Made by a program: the position numbers and the translations under genes
Shown: piece by piece, positions 40,392 through 53,800 of the stretch
Layout: each line of letters starts with the position of its first letter
Numbering within the stretch: position 1 is the stretch's first letter
Notes under the pieces: generated by a model
Database searches by the model: none
Seen by the model: only the letters and a program-made list of their open reading frames with translations
What the model was told of the DNA's origin: nothing
Assembly: GCA_015183035.1 (NCBI GenBank)
Contig: JACZZP010000007.1
Location: 186,001-250,000, forward strand
From: Meloidogyne chitwoodi
Lineage: Eukaryota; Nematoda; Chromadorea; Rhabditida; Meloidogynidae
DNA: 64,000 bases
Direction: 5' to 3'

Positions 40392-41683
40392 CATTACTGG
40401 GTGCGACGACATTTGCGCCGTTGACATTTGCGCCGCGACACTTGCGCTGCGACTTATGCGCCGACGACATTTGCGGCGACGACTTTTGCGCCGACGACTT
40501 TTGCGCCGGAAATATTTTAAAACGCGAAATTTGCGCCGCCTTTAAATTTAAAAAAAAAGTAATATGTATTTATTAAAGGATTAAAAAATTATTAAAAAAT
40601 TAAACTAAAATGTATCAACTAAATAAATCCGATTAAGATTCTAAATATTCATTCTTTTAAATATTTGGCTATTGTATGTTATAGCGGACTTTTTCTTTCT
40701 GTACCGATCCGGATGAGTGAGGTGTCATTCGAAAGCTCTTGCAAAACTTAGTCGAACTAGACATGGGGGAAGTTGATCCGACGTCTATAAGCCGAGTTAC
40801 AGGTCCCCGAATATTGAAAAATTATAGGGGGGACCAAGCTCTACTAAGTGATTACTGCGGCTGCACTTTAATTATTTTCACTGATGTGAATTAATTATGT
40901 AATTTGCGCCGTAGAATAACGCATGTACCAAAAGCCAACGAGAGATGGGCTCTCAAATGAAGAAGTCATAAAACACTCCCAATTGGTCCAAGTTTGGCGT
41001 GTTTCTAGCAAACTTCGATCCTTCATAGCTTTGTTCAAAATCGTTCAATCAAAACGATTTTGGTCTCATTCGATAGGTCTCGAAGAGTTCTTTCGAATGA
41101 GCTATATACTCATATTCGAATTTTTCACCCCAAAAATGAGCTTACTCCCCCTATGATTTTTCAATTTTCGGGGACCTGTAACTCGGCTCTTAGACGTCGG
41201 ATCAACTTCCCCCATGTCTGCAAGAGCTTTCGAATGACACCTCACTCATCCGGATCGGTACAGAAAGAAAAAGTCTCTATAACATACAATATTCAAATAT
41301 TTAACTGCACAAATATAGCTGCAGTCTTTTTTCATTCATTAGAGCATAAAAAAGGAATTGATAATTGGGTTGATTAGTTGCTAATTAATATTTCAAACCT
41401 GTTAGGCTGTTGAAAATTTTAATAATATCATTTAAATAAATGATTAAATTTAATTTTAAAATCATTTTAGACTTAATTCTTTTTAAAATTTAATTTTTTA
41501 AATCTTTAATATTACTTTACTTTTTTAATTTAAAGGCGGCGCAAATGTCGCGTTTTAAAATATTTCCGGCGCAAAAGTCGTCGGCGCAAAAGTCGTCGCC
41601 GCAAATGTCGTCGGCGCATAAGTCGCAGCGCAAGTGTCGCGGCGCAAATGTCAACGGCGCAAATGTCCTGCAACCCATTACTG
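40392..41683. mobile_element. Fold-back transposon-like element with 8 bp TSD
   Basis: A 1276 bp element (40400-41675) flanked by direct repeats CATTACTG (40392-40399 and 41676-41683). The ends are inverted: GGTGCGACGACATTTGCGCC at the left against GGTTGCAGGACATTTGCGCC (reverse complement of the right end). Each arm starts with ~150 bp of short tandem units (TTTGCGCCGACGAC and variants), then CCGGAAATATTTTAAAACGC, then a less repetitive inner part (GGACCTGTAACTCGGC / GCCGAGTTACAGGTCC; GATCCGACGTCTA). Arms total about 450-520 bp around a ~300 bp centre. No transposase seen, so non-autonomous. An 8 bp duplication suits hAT-type (or P-type) transposition; superfamily is inference. GC-rich subrepeats contrast sharply with the surrounding DNA. 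Confidence 0.88.
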
Positions 41684-43839
41684 AATAAAAAATCTTTTAT
41701 GTACTTTATAAAGATAAATTAGCGATTAGAGCTTTATGAAGAAATAATAAAGTAAATAAATAATTAATATAGAAAAATATATTTTGGAAAAGAAAATTGG
41801 GGAAAACCAGGATATATTTACATATGTAAATATCAAACAAAGGAACATTGGTGGGTTGTAATTCAATTTTGTAACAAATTTTATTTTCCGGAATTCAAGT
41901 TTATCCTCCGGAATTGAGGTTTAATTATTTTCAGGTTGTAATTCAAGTTTATTTTCCGGTTGTAATCCTAGTTTATATTCAGGTTGTAATTCAAGTTTAT
42001 TTTATAAATTAGCTATATAAAATTTAATGGTGAGAGAAAAGACTTGATCAGAGAATATTACGACCTTCATTAATAATGTCAATATGAGAGATAAAAATTA
42101 CTAATATTTACTAATAAATCAATTTTCTTTATTATGAAAGGGTTAATATGAGAAATAATAAAATATGAGTATTAGTTTTTTGCGGACATATTTTTGTGTA
42201 CGCAGAATCAATCGGAGTTGTCAACTGACAGCCACTAAAATTACTAGAATAAAAAGACAGGTTTCTCTACTATATTGATTTGTAAAATATTTTGGCTGTT
42301 TAAACATATTTTTAAGAATTTAAAAAAGAAGTTTTAGATGAAAAAAGGGCTAAAGTTTAAAATTAGACATTTTGAAAAATTTTGGTTAGTTGACATTTTT
42401 AATATTTTAATCTAATAAAAGAAGAATCACTTGAGATTTTTTATCGAAATATTAATTACATTAAAAGTAAATTTTTTAATAAATTGATAATATAATAATA
42501 ATAATATGGCAAGGTAATTGAGCGTTCGATGATTGATAACAAAATTATTTTACGTGTGAAAAAAGATGAAATTTTGGTTTGATAATTATTAAATTACTGT
42601 AGAAAATTGACAAAAAATATTACAAAATTAAATATATTTAAAAAGGATCTCTCAAATTTCGTCCTGAAATGAAACTAAATTTTGCTATTTTTTGGCATAA
42701 TGTTTTTATTTATTTCTTTTATTTTGTATTTAAATTGGAGTCCGGCGCAAGGCAATTTGAATTTCAATTTATTTTTAGTTTCATATTTTATGAATTTTAG
42801 TTCAACAAAAGCAAAAGTTTAAAACTTTTTTTAAAATTTAAAAAGAAGGAAATAAACAAAAAGTATGTAAATATATTTTAAAAAGCTTTAAAAAAATTTT
42901 CCTTAAATTTAGGCAAATCTTGTTCTTCAAAAACTAGTAAAATATTCAAACAACAACATGTGTCTTTAAAGAAAGGAAAAAGGTAGAAGTAGCTTTCGAG
43001 AATAACTAAAATTCTCATTTCTATTTACACTGAAAAGAATGAGCGAGCCTCTATTCATCTTTTTTGTCGATTTTAAATGTTTGGCGTTGGTTGGGCGACA
43101 TTTTTTTGTTATCGAAGAAAATAAGAGACAGTGGAACGGAGGGGCTGACAACGACGACGACCTCTTTATTTTCTTTACTATTTTTCTTGAGAGAGAATAA
43201 AAATACGGGGACTTGCTCTTATTATTAGCACTGTTGAGAGGCTAAAAAGAATTGATGGAAGGATAGCTTGGAGTTTTTTTAAGAGTAAAACTGCTGTGAA
43301 GAAAAAAGAGAATGGAGAGTGCATGTGTATTTTAACATTGAAATTTCTATATACAACAAAATCGATTGAGCTGAAAAAGATATGTGTGTAAATCTCAAAC
43401 TTTTATAAATTTACTGACGTGCATTTTACGATTTTAAGGTTGATGAATAACAAGGTTATATTTTGCTCTTTTTGTTGTTGTAAGAAAATGATAGATTAAA
43501 AGAAAATCCATAGAAAATCAAACTTTAAAGGGGAAAGTACATATTATCTGATAACTTTGTCGCAGTAACTTTGTAGCGGACCACTTTGTCGCAAAACTTT
43601 TAATATGAATTTTCAGGCTTGAACCGGGCCTGTCAGAATTTTTCAGAACTAAATCCGGTCCGAAATTAATCCAGAGATATTGAAGAATTTTCGCCACAGT
43701 TATCCGCGACAAAGTTGCTGTGATAATATGGACTGTACTCCTTTAAATGATGACAAAATATCCAAAACGTTATTTTACATCAAATTTTTTTATTATTTTT
43801 ATTTTAGATTAAGAAAATTATTTTAATTTAAATTTAAAA
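41684..43839. other. Gene-poor region upstream of CYRI
   Basis: 2.16 kb without a supportable gene. A short-period repeat GGTTGTAATTCAAGTTTATTTTCC occurs 4-5 times at about 41855-42005. A small inverted-repeat element lies at 43537-43738 (listed). A pyrimidine/purine-asymmetric part near 43000-43330 may be the CYRI promoter region. Confidence 0.4.
43537..43738. repeat. Possible small inverted-repeat (MITE-like) element
   Basis: Starts GTACATATTATCTGATAACTTTGTCGC and ends with the reverse complement of GTACAGTCCATATTATCACA then GCAACTTTGTCGC. The inner part is GC-richer than the flanks (CTTGAACCGGGCCTGTCAGA). Ends are diverged and no clear target duplication is seen. Confidence 0.4.
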
Positions 43840-45538
43840 ATGACTCGTCGTAGTGTTGGAAATCGTTGTAGTGATGTTGTTCGTTATGTACTTTCACATT
43901 CACCTACTGGGGCAAGCTGTGCTTGCCAGCAACAAAATTATGTTTGTGAGGATATTGCTGTTTTTCTTGATTTTGAAAATTGTACACCTAATGATCAGGT
44001 TTTCTTTTATGTTATTTTTGTGGTTAAACAGTGGATTTTGTTGTGATCTTCGCCCAGAGTTTTTTAGGGGTTTTTCTTACTTTTGATGTTACCTCTAATG
44101 TTTATGAAGCTACGAATTAATTTATGTATTTTTTAGGAACGTCCTCTGTTTCTCGAATTACAATTAATTCTTGAAAAATGTGTTGTTTGTATTGAATGTT
44201 TGTCTAGTTATAGTTCAGGAGCAACGGCTGAGGTCTTTTTTTAATTTTTTAAAATTTATCAAGTTTTTAGCGTTCAAAAGCCCTTCAAGAATATGAGGAT
44301 TTAGCTGTTCAAGAACACGCGTTCAAAATTATTAAACAATATGTTTGTAGAATAAAAAGTTATTTTGAATTGGCTCAACGTATTGAACAGGTTTTTTGGT
44401 TTTCTTTTTTAATAAATTTTGAGTGACGGAAGATTCACCTCTTTGTCTGTACACAGTAATGTTTTAACTTTTTAGGTAATCCCAAATTTATTATGGGAGC
44501 TTTGTTCAGGCCCTTTACCTCCAGCAGAACATATTGAATCTGCACAGGCATTGTGTAAACAATTTGCTCATTTGATTGATTTTGTTTTTCATTTTGATGC
44601 TATAAAGATGAATACACCTTCATTACAAAATGATTTGAGTTTTTACAAGTTTGTTTTTTTAAATTTTTTTACCCTACTTATTAGACGTGTAATAACTCGT
44701 AGCGAACAATCTGCGCGTGATTCTGAAGCAGTTTGTTCTTTAGAATTGGCTGGGACTATAAGTATGTTCCTTGCTTCTCCAACACCAATGCTTCACTCTT
44801 TGGCTAAAGCAACAACTGAATTTGTTGATAATCATCCAGATTTGCCAATTTCTAATACTACAGAGACTTTAGCTGTTGTTATTCAGGTTTTCTTAATTTT
44901 TAATATTATCCTTAAGTAAAAAATAAAGCATTTATTGTTAATGTGTGTGGTGTAGTTGGTTGACCTTTAGTTTTAGGTTTGATGGGTCACGGGTTCGAAT
45001 CCCGTCTTGGTTTTTTTATTACAATTAACGTCTAAAAATCTCAAAAATTCCCCTAAAATTTTTTAAATTAATTTTTATTTCCTAGATTTTCCACCACAAT
45101 TTGGAAAACAAAGAATTTTATGAACGCTTTTCCGATCATGACCGAAATTTATTAATGCGTGTAATGGTTGGTGCTGTTGTTCTTTATGATCATATAGACT
45201 CTAATGGAGCTTTTACTAGACAGTCACCAATAGATATACGTGGAGTTGTAGATGTGATAAAATTACATGGAAATGAACAACAGGTTTTTTAATTTAAAAC
45301 TCTGACTTATTCTTGAAAATTTTTGACTTATCTCACCATGGCATAAGTAAGAGAATTTACTGGATAATAAAAAAATCAATAAAAAAATCTTTCCTTAACT
45401 AAAAAAACATTATTTTTTTCCTAAATTTAATTTTTTTATTAAAAAAAGATAAACCAATTAATGAATGCTTTACGTTATACAACCAAACATTTGAATGATT
45501 CAGACACTCCAAAATCTATTAAAGCCCAATTTGTTTAA
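43840..45538 (+). CDS. CYRI (FAM49) CYFIP-related Rac1 interactor
   Basis: Cytoplasmic/membrane protein that binds active Rac1 and restrains the WAVE complex and Arp2/3-driven protrusions. Seven exons in phase give 345 aa: 43840-43998, 44137-44232, 44271-44390, 44476-44648, 44685-44886, 45086-45283, 45449-45538. Conserved blocks: VFLDFENCTPND, EQVIPNLLWELCSGPLPPAE, ALCKQFAHLIDFVFHFDAIK, NDLSFYKRVITRSEQ (the basic pair matching the Rac1-binding arginines of CYRI-B), MRVMVGAVVLYDHID, and NALRYTTKHLND near the C-terminus. Length fits the ~320-aa family. The N-terminus here is MTRRSVGNRC and lacks the Met-Gly myristoylation signal of vertebrate CYRI; an alternative first exon is possible. A tRNA-like sequence lies in intron 5. 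Confidence 0.93.
44941..45010 (+). pseudogene. tRNA-like sequence in CYRI intron 5
   Basis: A-box-like TGGTGTAGTTGGTTGACC and a perfect T-arm ACGGGTTCGAATCCCGT at tRNA-like spacing. The anticodon arm closes only four pairs and acceptor strands do not pair (TGTGTG against CTTGG). Best preserved of the tRNA-like group here, but still probably not functional. Confidence 0.5.
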
Positions 45539-46804
45539 TTTTTGGAGAAAAAAGAGAAGAGAGAAACGTATATTTAAATATTTTTTTATAATTTAGTTTA
45601 TTAGAATTTATTTTTAATTTTTTTTAAATTTATTTAAATTTAATATATCCCGGCTTTTAAAAATTAATTTTTAAACACCTCAGACTTTGTGTAATATAAA
45701 AATTTTAATTTTTTTTTTAAATTTAATTAAGGTCAATTAAATATATATTTTATATAATTTTTAAAATATTTAATTTCTTTTATTTTATTTTATTTTTTTC
45801 TCTTGTGATTAAATAAATAAATATATTTAATTTAGGTATTTATAGATTTTTTTAACGTCACTAATTAATTTAATAAAAGAGAGGAGAGTGAAAAAAATAG
45901 AAGAAAATTTATATATTAAAATTAATAGATCATTTAATGTTTAAAAAATAAATAAAATTAATTTTTTATTATTTTATTTAATTGGTGGAGTCCTAAAAAA
46001 TATAGAAAAAATTTTTAATTAATCTTATTATTATTTTTTAAATTGTTTTATAATCTAATTTTTTGTTTTTTATCAAGTTTAAGGTGTTAATAATTTTTTA
46101 AATAATTTTTAGATATTTTTTAAGCATTTCCGTTGGTTCCGGTTCAGAATAACTTAATGGTCATTTTGGCGCGTACCATTAAAATTAAATTTTATTAACT
46201 TGCGAAAAGTGTGTATAGAGCTTCAAAAATTTGTTTTAACTATTTTAATTGAGAATATTTAATTTGTCTAAAAATTTTAGATTTTTATAGGGTCAAAAAA
46301 GTCGAAAAATGTGAAAAACTGACCGTTTTTCAATTATAACTTGGTTAATATTTTTTCAAAAATGATGTAATTTATAAATTAAATAGTCAAGATTATGCTT
46401 TAAATTTACAAAAAAATTCTAATTGTTAGGGCTTCGTAATTAAACTTATTTTTACTTACGCGCCTAAAAATGCTTGCGCCGAAATGACTATACCTTTCCA
46501 ACTTTCTTTTTTTTCTTTAAAAAAATATTTGTTGATAAGAAAGTTGTGTGTTATATATATATTTTAAAATAAATATTGTATGCTTCACTTTCTCGACCAC
46601 AAAAACTCTTTTAATATAAATTAAAAATATTTTTATTTTTTTAAGTAAATAAATTTCTTTCATTTCTCCATTGAAATTTTTTGATTAAAAATAAAAAAAA
46701 TATCTGAATGGAAATAAATATTTTTTAAATAAATAAATATGTTTGAAGGATTTTGAATTTTAATTAAAAAAATTTTAAATTAATTAATTTTATAGAAGAG
46801 AAAA
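45539..46804. other. Intergenic region, CYRI to KLF-type gene
   Basis: 1.27 kb, A/T-rich, no gene. It contains one possible inverted-repeat element (46159-46489, listed separately). The remainder is presumed CYRI 3' flank and promoter of the zinc-finger gene. Confidence 0.4.
46159..46489. repeat. Possible inverted-repeat element
   Basis: Left end GGTCATTTTGGCGCGTACCA against right end (reverse complement) AGTCATTTCGGCGCAAGCAT, enclosing ~330 bp including AACTGACCGTTTTTCAATTA. The short inverted ends are GC-rich islands in A/T sequence. No target duplication is clear. Confidence 0.35.
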
Positions 46805-49310
<2,506 letters not shown>

Positions 49311-49359
49311 TTCAGAGGTATAAATTATTTTTTATATTTTTAGTTGATAAAATAAACAA

Positions 49360-49467
49360 TTTTTGGGTATTGGACATTTTGTAATATTTTTGGGTATTGG
49401 ACATTTTGTAATATTTTTGGGTATTGGACATTTTGTAATATTTTTGGGTATTGGACATTTTGTAATA
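49360..49467. repeat. 27 bp tandem repeat, four units
   Basis: Four essentially identical 27 bp units of TTTTTGGGTATTGGACATTT followed by TGTAATA, just 3' of the KLF-type gene. Further diverged units (GGGTATTGGACATTTTGAAA, GGGTATTTGACATTTTATA) lie at 49848-49895 inside an INIP intron. Confidence 0.9.
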
Positions 49468-49540
49468 AACATATTTTATTATTTAAAAGTGTAAAATTGT
49501 ACATTTTGAAGAAATTGTTTTTAATTCTTTTCTCTTTTCA

Positions 49541-50429
49541 TCAAGTTTCAGGTGAAATACGAGGAAATACAGGAATAATATTATTGCCAAATTGTGAATT
49601 TACAGGAATAAACATTATTGTCCCCTCAGCTAAATTCTTAAAAAAAACAAATATTTATTTTTAATTATTTTAATTATAAACTTACAACTTTGGAAAGTAC
49701 AGAAGTTGTTGGTGTGGTACCAGATCCACTAGACATTGACACATCTTTATCGCTAAAACTTGATATTGGCCCTGTAGGATGTAGATTTGTTGGACGATTC
49801 GCTGCGCTAAATGAAAATTATTTTGACTGACATTTTGTCGAACTTATGGGTATTGGACATTTTGAAATTTTTTGGGTATTTGACATTTTATATAAATTTA
49901 AGTTAAGTGGCATTTTGAGTATTTTTATAATTTAATAGAAAAATATCAGATTAACTAACCTAGCATTTTTTGACATCATTTGATGTTTTTGTCGTTTTAA
50001 CTCCTCGAGCATTTTTCGATTTTTTTCTTCTGACATTTTTAAATTTAAATTAATAAATAAGGGAATAATTTAAAGGGTATTTATATTATATATTTTATTT
50101 TTATTGAATTTAATTGATTAAATTAATTAAAAAATAACTGTAAAAACGTGTACTTTTGTTTTATTCAAAATTAAAAGTTTTTTACCATTTTGTAATTTCT
50201 CTATTGGGATAAAATGTCATTTACTTTTGTTTTAACATTTCACCAAAATTGTAAAGTTTTAAAAATATTTTTTAATGACGTAAGTTAAAAATCATGAGAA
50301 TTGACAAGAATAAAACATTTATTTATTAAAATTTTAACCTTGCTTCATTGGGAGAATTGGTTGTGGAGGAGCGTTAAGTTTGTTTAAAGCTATTGCAGTT
50401 GTTAAGTGTTGGTTAGTGTTATTATTCAT
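49541..50429 (-). CDS. INIP / SOSS complex subunit C
   Basis: Small subunit of the SOSS single-stranded-DNA sensor complex (INTS3-hSSB-INIP) acting in double-strand-break repair. Four exons in phase give 125 aa (human 104): 50429-50339, 50029-49960, 49806-49686, 49636-49541. [20 protein letters not shown] parallels NKNRVAILAELDKEKRKLLM of human INIP. Later, RPTNLHP matches NHPGAS loosely, and the C-terminus [24 protein letters not shown] matches FITQDSAFGNLILPVLPRL-DPE very well. An alternative start exists: ATG at 50035 gives MSEEKNRK in the same frame without exon 1. The longer model is kept because donor, acceptor and phase all agree and an AG lies five bases before its ATG. Confidence 0.85.
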
Positions 50430-50837
50430 TTTTCTTAATTTAAAAAAAATGTAAAAATTAGTAAACAAAAAATTATAAAAAATAAAATGTCATATTTATC
50501 AGAAATTAAAAAAATAGATGAAAAAAAAGTAAACAAAAAGGCAAGAAAGGCTTTTTTCAAATAAAAAATAATTTTGGTTCTTTTTCCTATTTATATTTTT
50601 TGCTTTTTTCTTTTCCCATTTTCTTTTTTGCTTATTTCTTTTCTTTTTATCTTTATTTTAATTCATTTCTCTACTTTTATTTTTCTCTTTCTTTTAATAA
50701 AATTGTCAAATGTTCAAAATATCAACTCACTTAACACGACAAAATGTCAAATGTGAATTCTTGTTATTTTTTTCGTTTTTAGGGGCAAAAATGCTTCAAG
50801 ACATATAATATTATTGCAAAAATCGAATCGAATCACA
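50430..50837. promoter_or_regulatory. Divergent promoter region, INIP / SLCO
   Basis: 408 bp between two divergent start codons. It contains a T-rich tract with long TTTTCTTTT runs (50575-50700) and AATCGAATCGAATCACA just before the SLCO ATG. A 60-codon Phe/Leu-rich open frame across the T tract (50574-50756) is an artefact of base composition. Confidence 0.4.
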
Positions 50838-53800
50838 ATGAAAAAGACTTCAATACGACAAAATTACCCTTCAAAAGTTGTTGGACACGGAAAAATCTCG
50901 GGCGTTGATCGTCAATTTTTTGGTTTTTTTAAGTAATAATTTAAATTATTAAGCTCAATCATTTTAGGCAAACAACTCGAAGAATATTCAGTTTCAGCTG
51001 AATCACGTTCTGCACCAGGTGATTTAAGCGAACTTCCAAGAACATGGCATTACCATATGGACTCTTTAAAGCAAAACGATATTTTACAAATGCCAGGACC
51101 AAGCAACAATTTTAATCAGCCTAGACTGTCTAAAAATAATACAAAGGATCGAATGCCACATTTAAGTGGAAATGATCGTTTATTACCTTCTGATGATTCA
51201 AGAAAGCAAAAAAGAAAAGGACATCTGCGGGGGACACGAAGCAATGGATTTGCATCTGGACCGCCATTTCCAAAGAAGTTTGCAGATACTAAAAGACGGG
51301 AAAGGTTACCTAGTGAAACTGATTTTTATGACGACGACGATTGGTGTGGACCTTTAAATAAAAAACAGAAGAAACAACAAATGGCATTAATTGAACATGT
51401 TTGTTTTAAATACTTTTTTTTAAGTTAAAAAATCAAAAATATATGAGAGGACCAATTTCATGGTTGGAAGAAATTTGATTTTTTAAGGAAATTAGCGAAA
51501 TGGCAAACGAAACATTGTGTGGACTCAGAAGGTGGCGGCCAAAATGGTTACAACGCTTTGCTAATAAGGAGTGGATGTTAATTCTAATGTGTTGGTTTTG
51601 CTTAATTCAAGGTTTTTATTTTTTATAAAATATTTAAATTTTTCCTTTTTTAAAGGAATGATTGTAAGCGGTTTAGTTCCATCTTCGATAACAAGTTTTT
51701 TTAAAAGAAAAAATATAATTAAGGATTTTTTTAATTTTCAGCAATAGAGCGACGCTTCCAATTTTCTACTTCTGTTCTTGGACGAATTCTACAGGTTATT
51801 TTTTTAATTTTTGTATTTTGATGTTTAGAAATCTCTTTAAGTTCAATCCCTTTCAAAGAGTTTTTTAGAGCTATATGAAGTTCTTAATTTAAATAAAATG
51901 TTTTCTCCCTTCCCCGTAGGTGTACCAAAAATCGAATTATATTTATTATTTAAATTAAATTATTAAAATTTATTTTTTAGTTTTACGAGTTTGGTTATGT
52001 TCTATTTTGTATTCCTGTGTCCTATTTTGGTGGAAGACATTCAAAATCAACGGTACTAGGCATTGGATTGTTCATTATGTCGGTCAGACTTTAATTGAAA
52101 TAATTTAATAATAATTTTATTTAATTTTTAGTTGGGTTCTTTTATATTTACCTTACCACATTTTATCGCCGATCCTTATACAAGTTCCTTTCAAAACGAT
52201 GCTGTTGAACGTTCGAGGTGTTTTCTGAACGGTTTTTTTTATTTTTTGATTTTTATTTAATTTTTCAGATTCAATTATCTCTATAAACGAATCTTTTGCC
52301 AACCAAACGAATTTTCAAAGCACAGATTTTGAAGCTCTAAAGTCCTGTTCGTCGCCTGAAAATCAGGTTTTAAAATGTATTAATTAATCTTTTTTTTTGC
52401 TTAGCCCGGATCATTTCGCTTCGTTTTTCTTTTTTGTCTAGCTCATTTTATGCATGGGGTTGGTGCTACTCCTCTTTTTACTATTGGAATTTCTTACATT
52501 GACGAAAATGTTGGACCAGCACTTTCTTCTCTTTATATTGGAATATTTTATGCTTTTGGTATTTTTTTAATTAAATTAGGCAAAAAATTAATTTTTTTTT
52601 AAAGTTGTTTTTGGACCTGCTATCGGATTCTTCATGTCCAGTAAATTTCTTCTTTGGCATACTGACTTTATGGTTACTGGACAAAAACTTCAAAAATTGT
52701 ATTTTTTTTTAATTATTTTAAATAAATTTAATTAAATCTTAGAATTATTGATTTGGACGAAACAGACCCAAAATGGGTCGGTGCTTGGTATATCGGTTTT
52801 ATTTTGGCTTCTCTTTTTGGTCTATTAGCCGTTTTTCCAATTTTGACTTTTCCAAAACTTTTGCCAGAGTCGTTGAAATGGCACAGGTTTTTTTAAAAAG
52901 AATTTTATTTTTTATCCTTTCCATTTTGTTAGAACTCGTCTCCAAGAAGAAACGATGGGAACAAAAAAACGGACTCCAGAGTGTTGTGGAATACCCCCCG
53001 CATCTAACAGAACAGCTATTTTTAGAGCAGATGGGCAAATAAATATTGATGGTTTTTTAATTCTTTTTTAAATTTAATTTTTTGTTTTTTTCAGATGAAT
53101 TTTGTGATGAACCTGCTGTAGTTGTACAACTTCAATCATCAATGACAGCTTTAAAAAATCGTCAAGGACCAATTTGGTATCAATTTTGGTTAGATGTTAG
53201 ACACATTCCTATTGCAATTTATAAAATTTTGCTCAATGGTCCTTTTATGTTAATAACTTTTGGGATGTCAGTTTGTGGTATTTTTTTTTAATTTAATAAA
53301 TAAATTTAAGACTTTTTAAGGTTTAATAGTTGCGGGATGTTCAACCTTTATGTCTACTTATCTTGAAAGACAATTTGGTGTTGCCCCTAGTAAAGCAACC
53401 TTATTTATGGGGTTTTCTTTTTTCTTTTTATATTTTTTAAATTTTTATTTAAAACATCAGAGCAGTTATGGTGCCAATGGCCGGTTTTGGAACAATGATT
53501 TCTGGTATGATTATTCACAAATTTCGATTAAGCTGTGTTAGAACACTTCAATATTGTATAGCTTTGGTACTCTGTGCTTTGCTTCTTTCGCCTATGTAAA
53601 TATTAAATTAAATTTAAAATTCTCAAGGTTTAATTTAATATTTTAAAGGTATTTTATTTATTGCGATCATGATCAATTAGTTGGAATTGAAAGACATTAT
53701 CCAGTTGACGAGTAAACTTTTTTAAAAATAAAATGATACTTTTTGACTGAAACTTGGGGATGAACATTTGAGTCAATTTTATTTTTTTAATTTACTCAAG

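Noticed and set aside
44941..45010. Functional tRNA gene
   Set aside because: T-arm is perfect but the acceptor stem does not pair and the anticodon stem is short.
49360..49467. CRISPR-like array
   Set aside because: Units are contiguous 27 bp tandem repeats without spacers, in a eukaryotic context.
50026..50035. INIP starting at MSEEKNRK (ATG 50035)
   Set aside because: Kept only as an alternative: TGTCAG at this point works as an acceptor and joins in phase to an upstream exon with its own ATG and AG.
52201..52330. Premature stop in SLCO exon 8
   Set aside because: Arises only with the 52217 donor; donors at 52210 or 52219 keep the frame and yield the expected loop.
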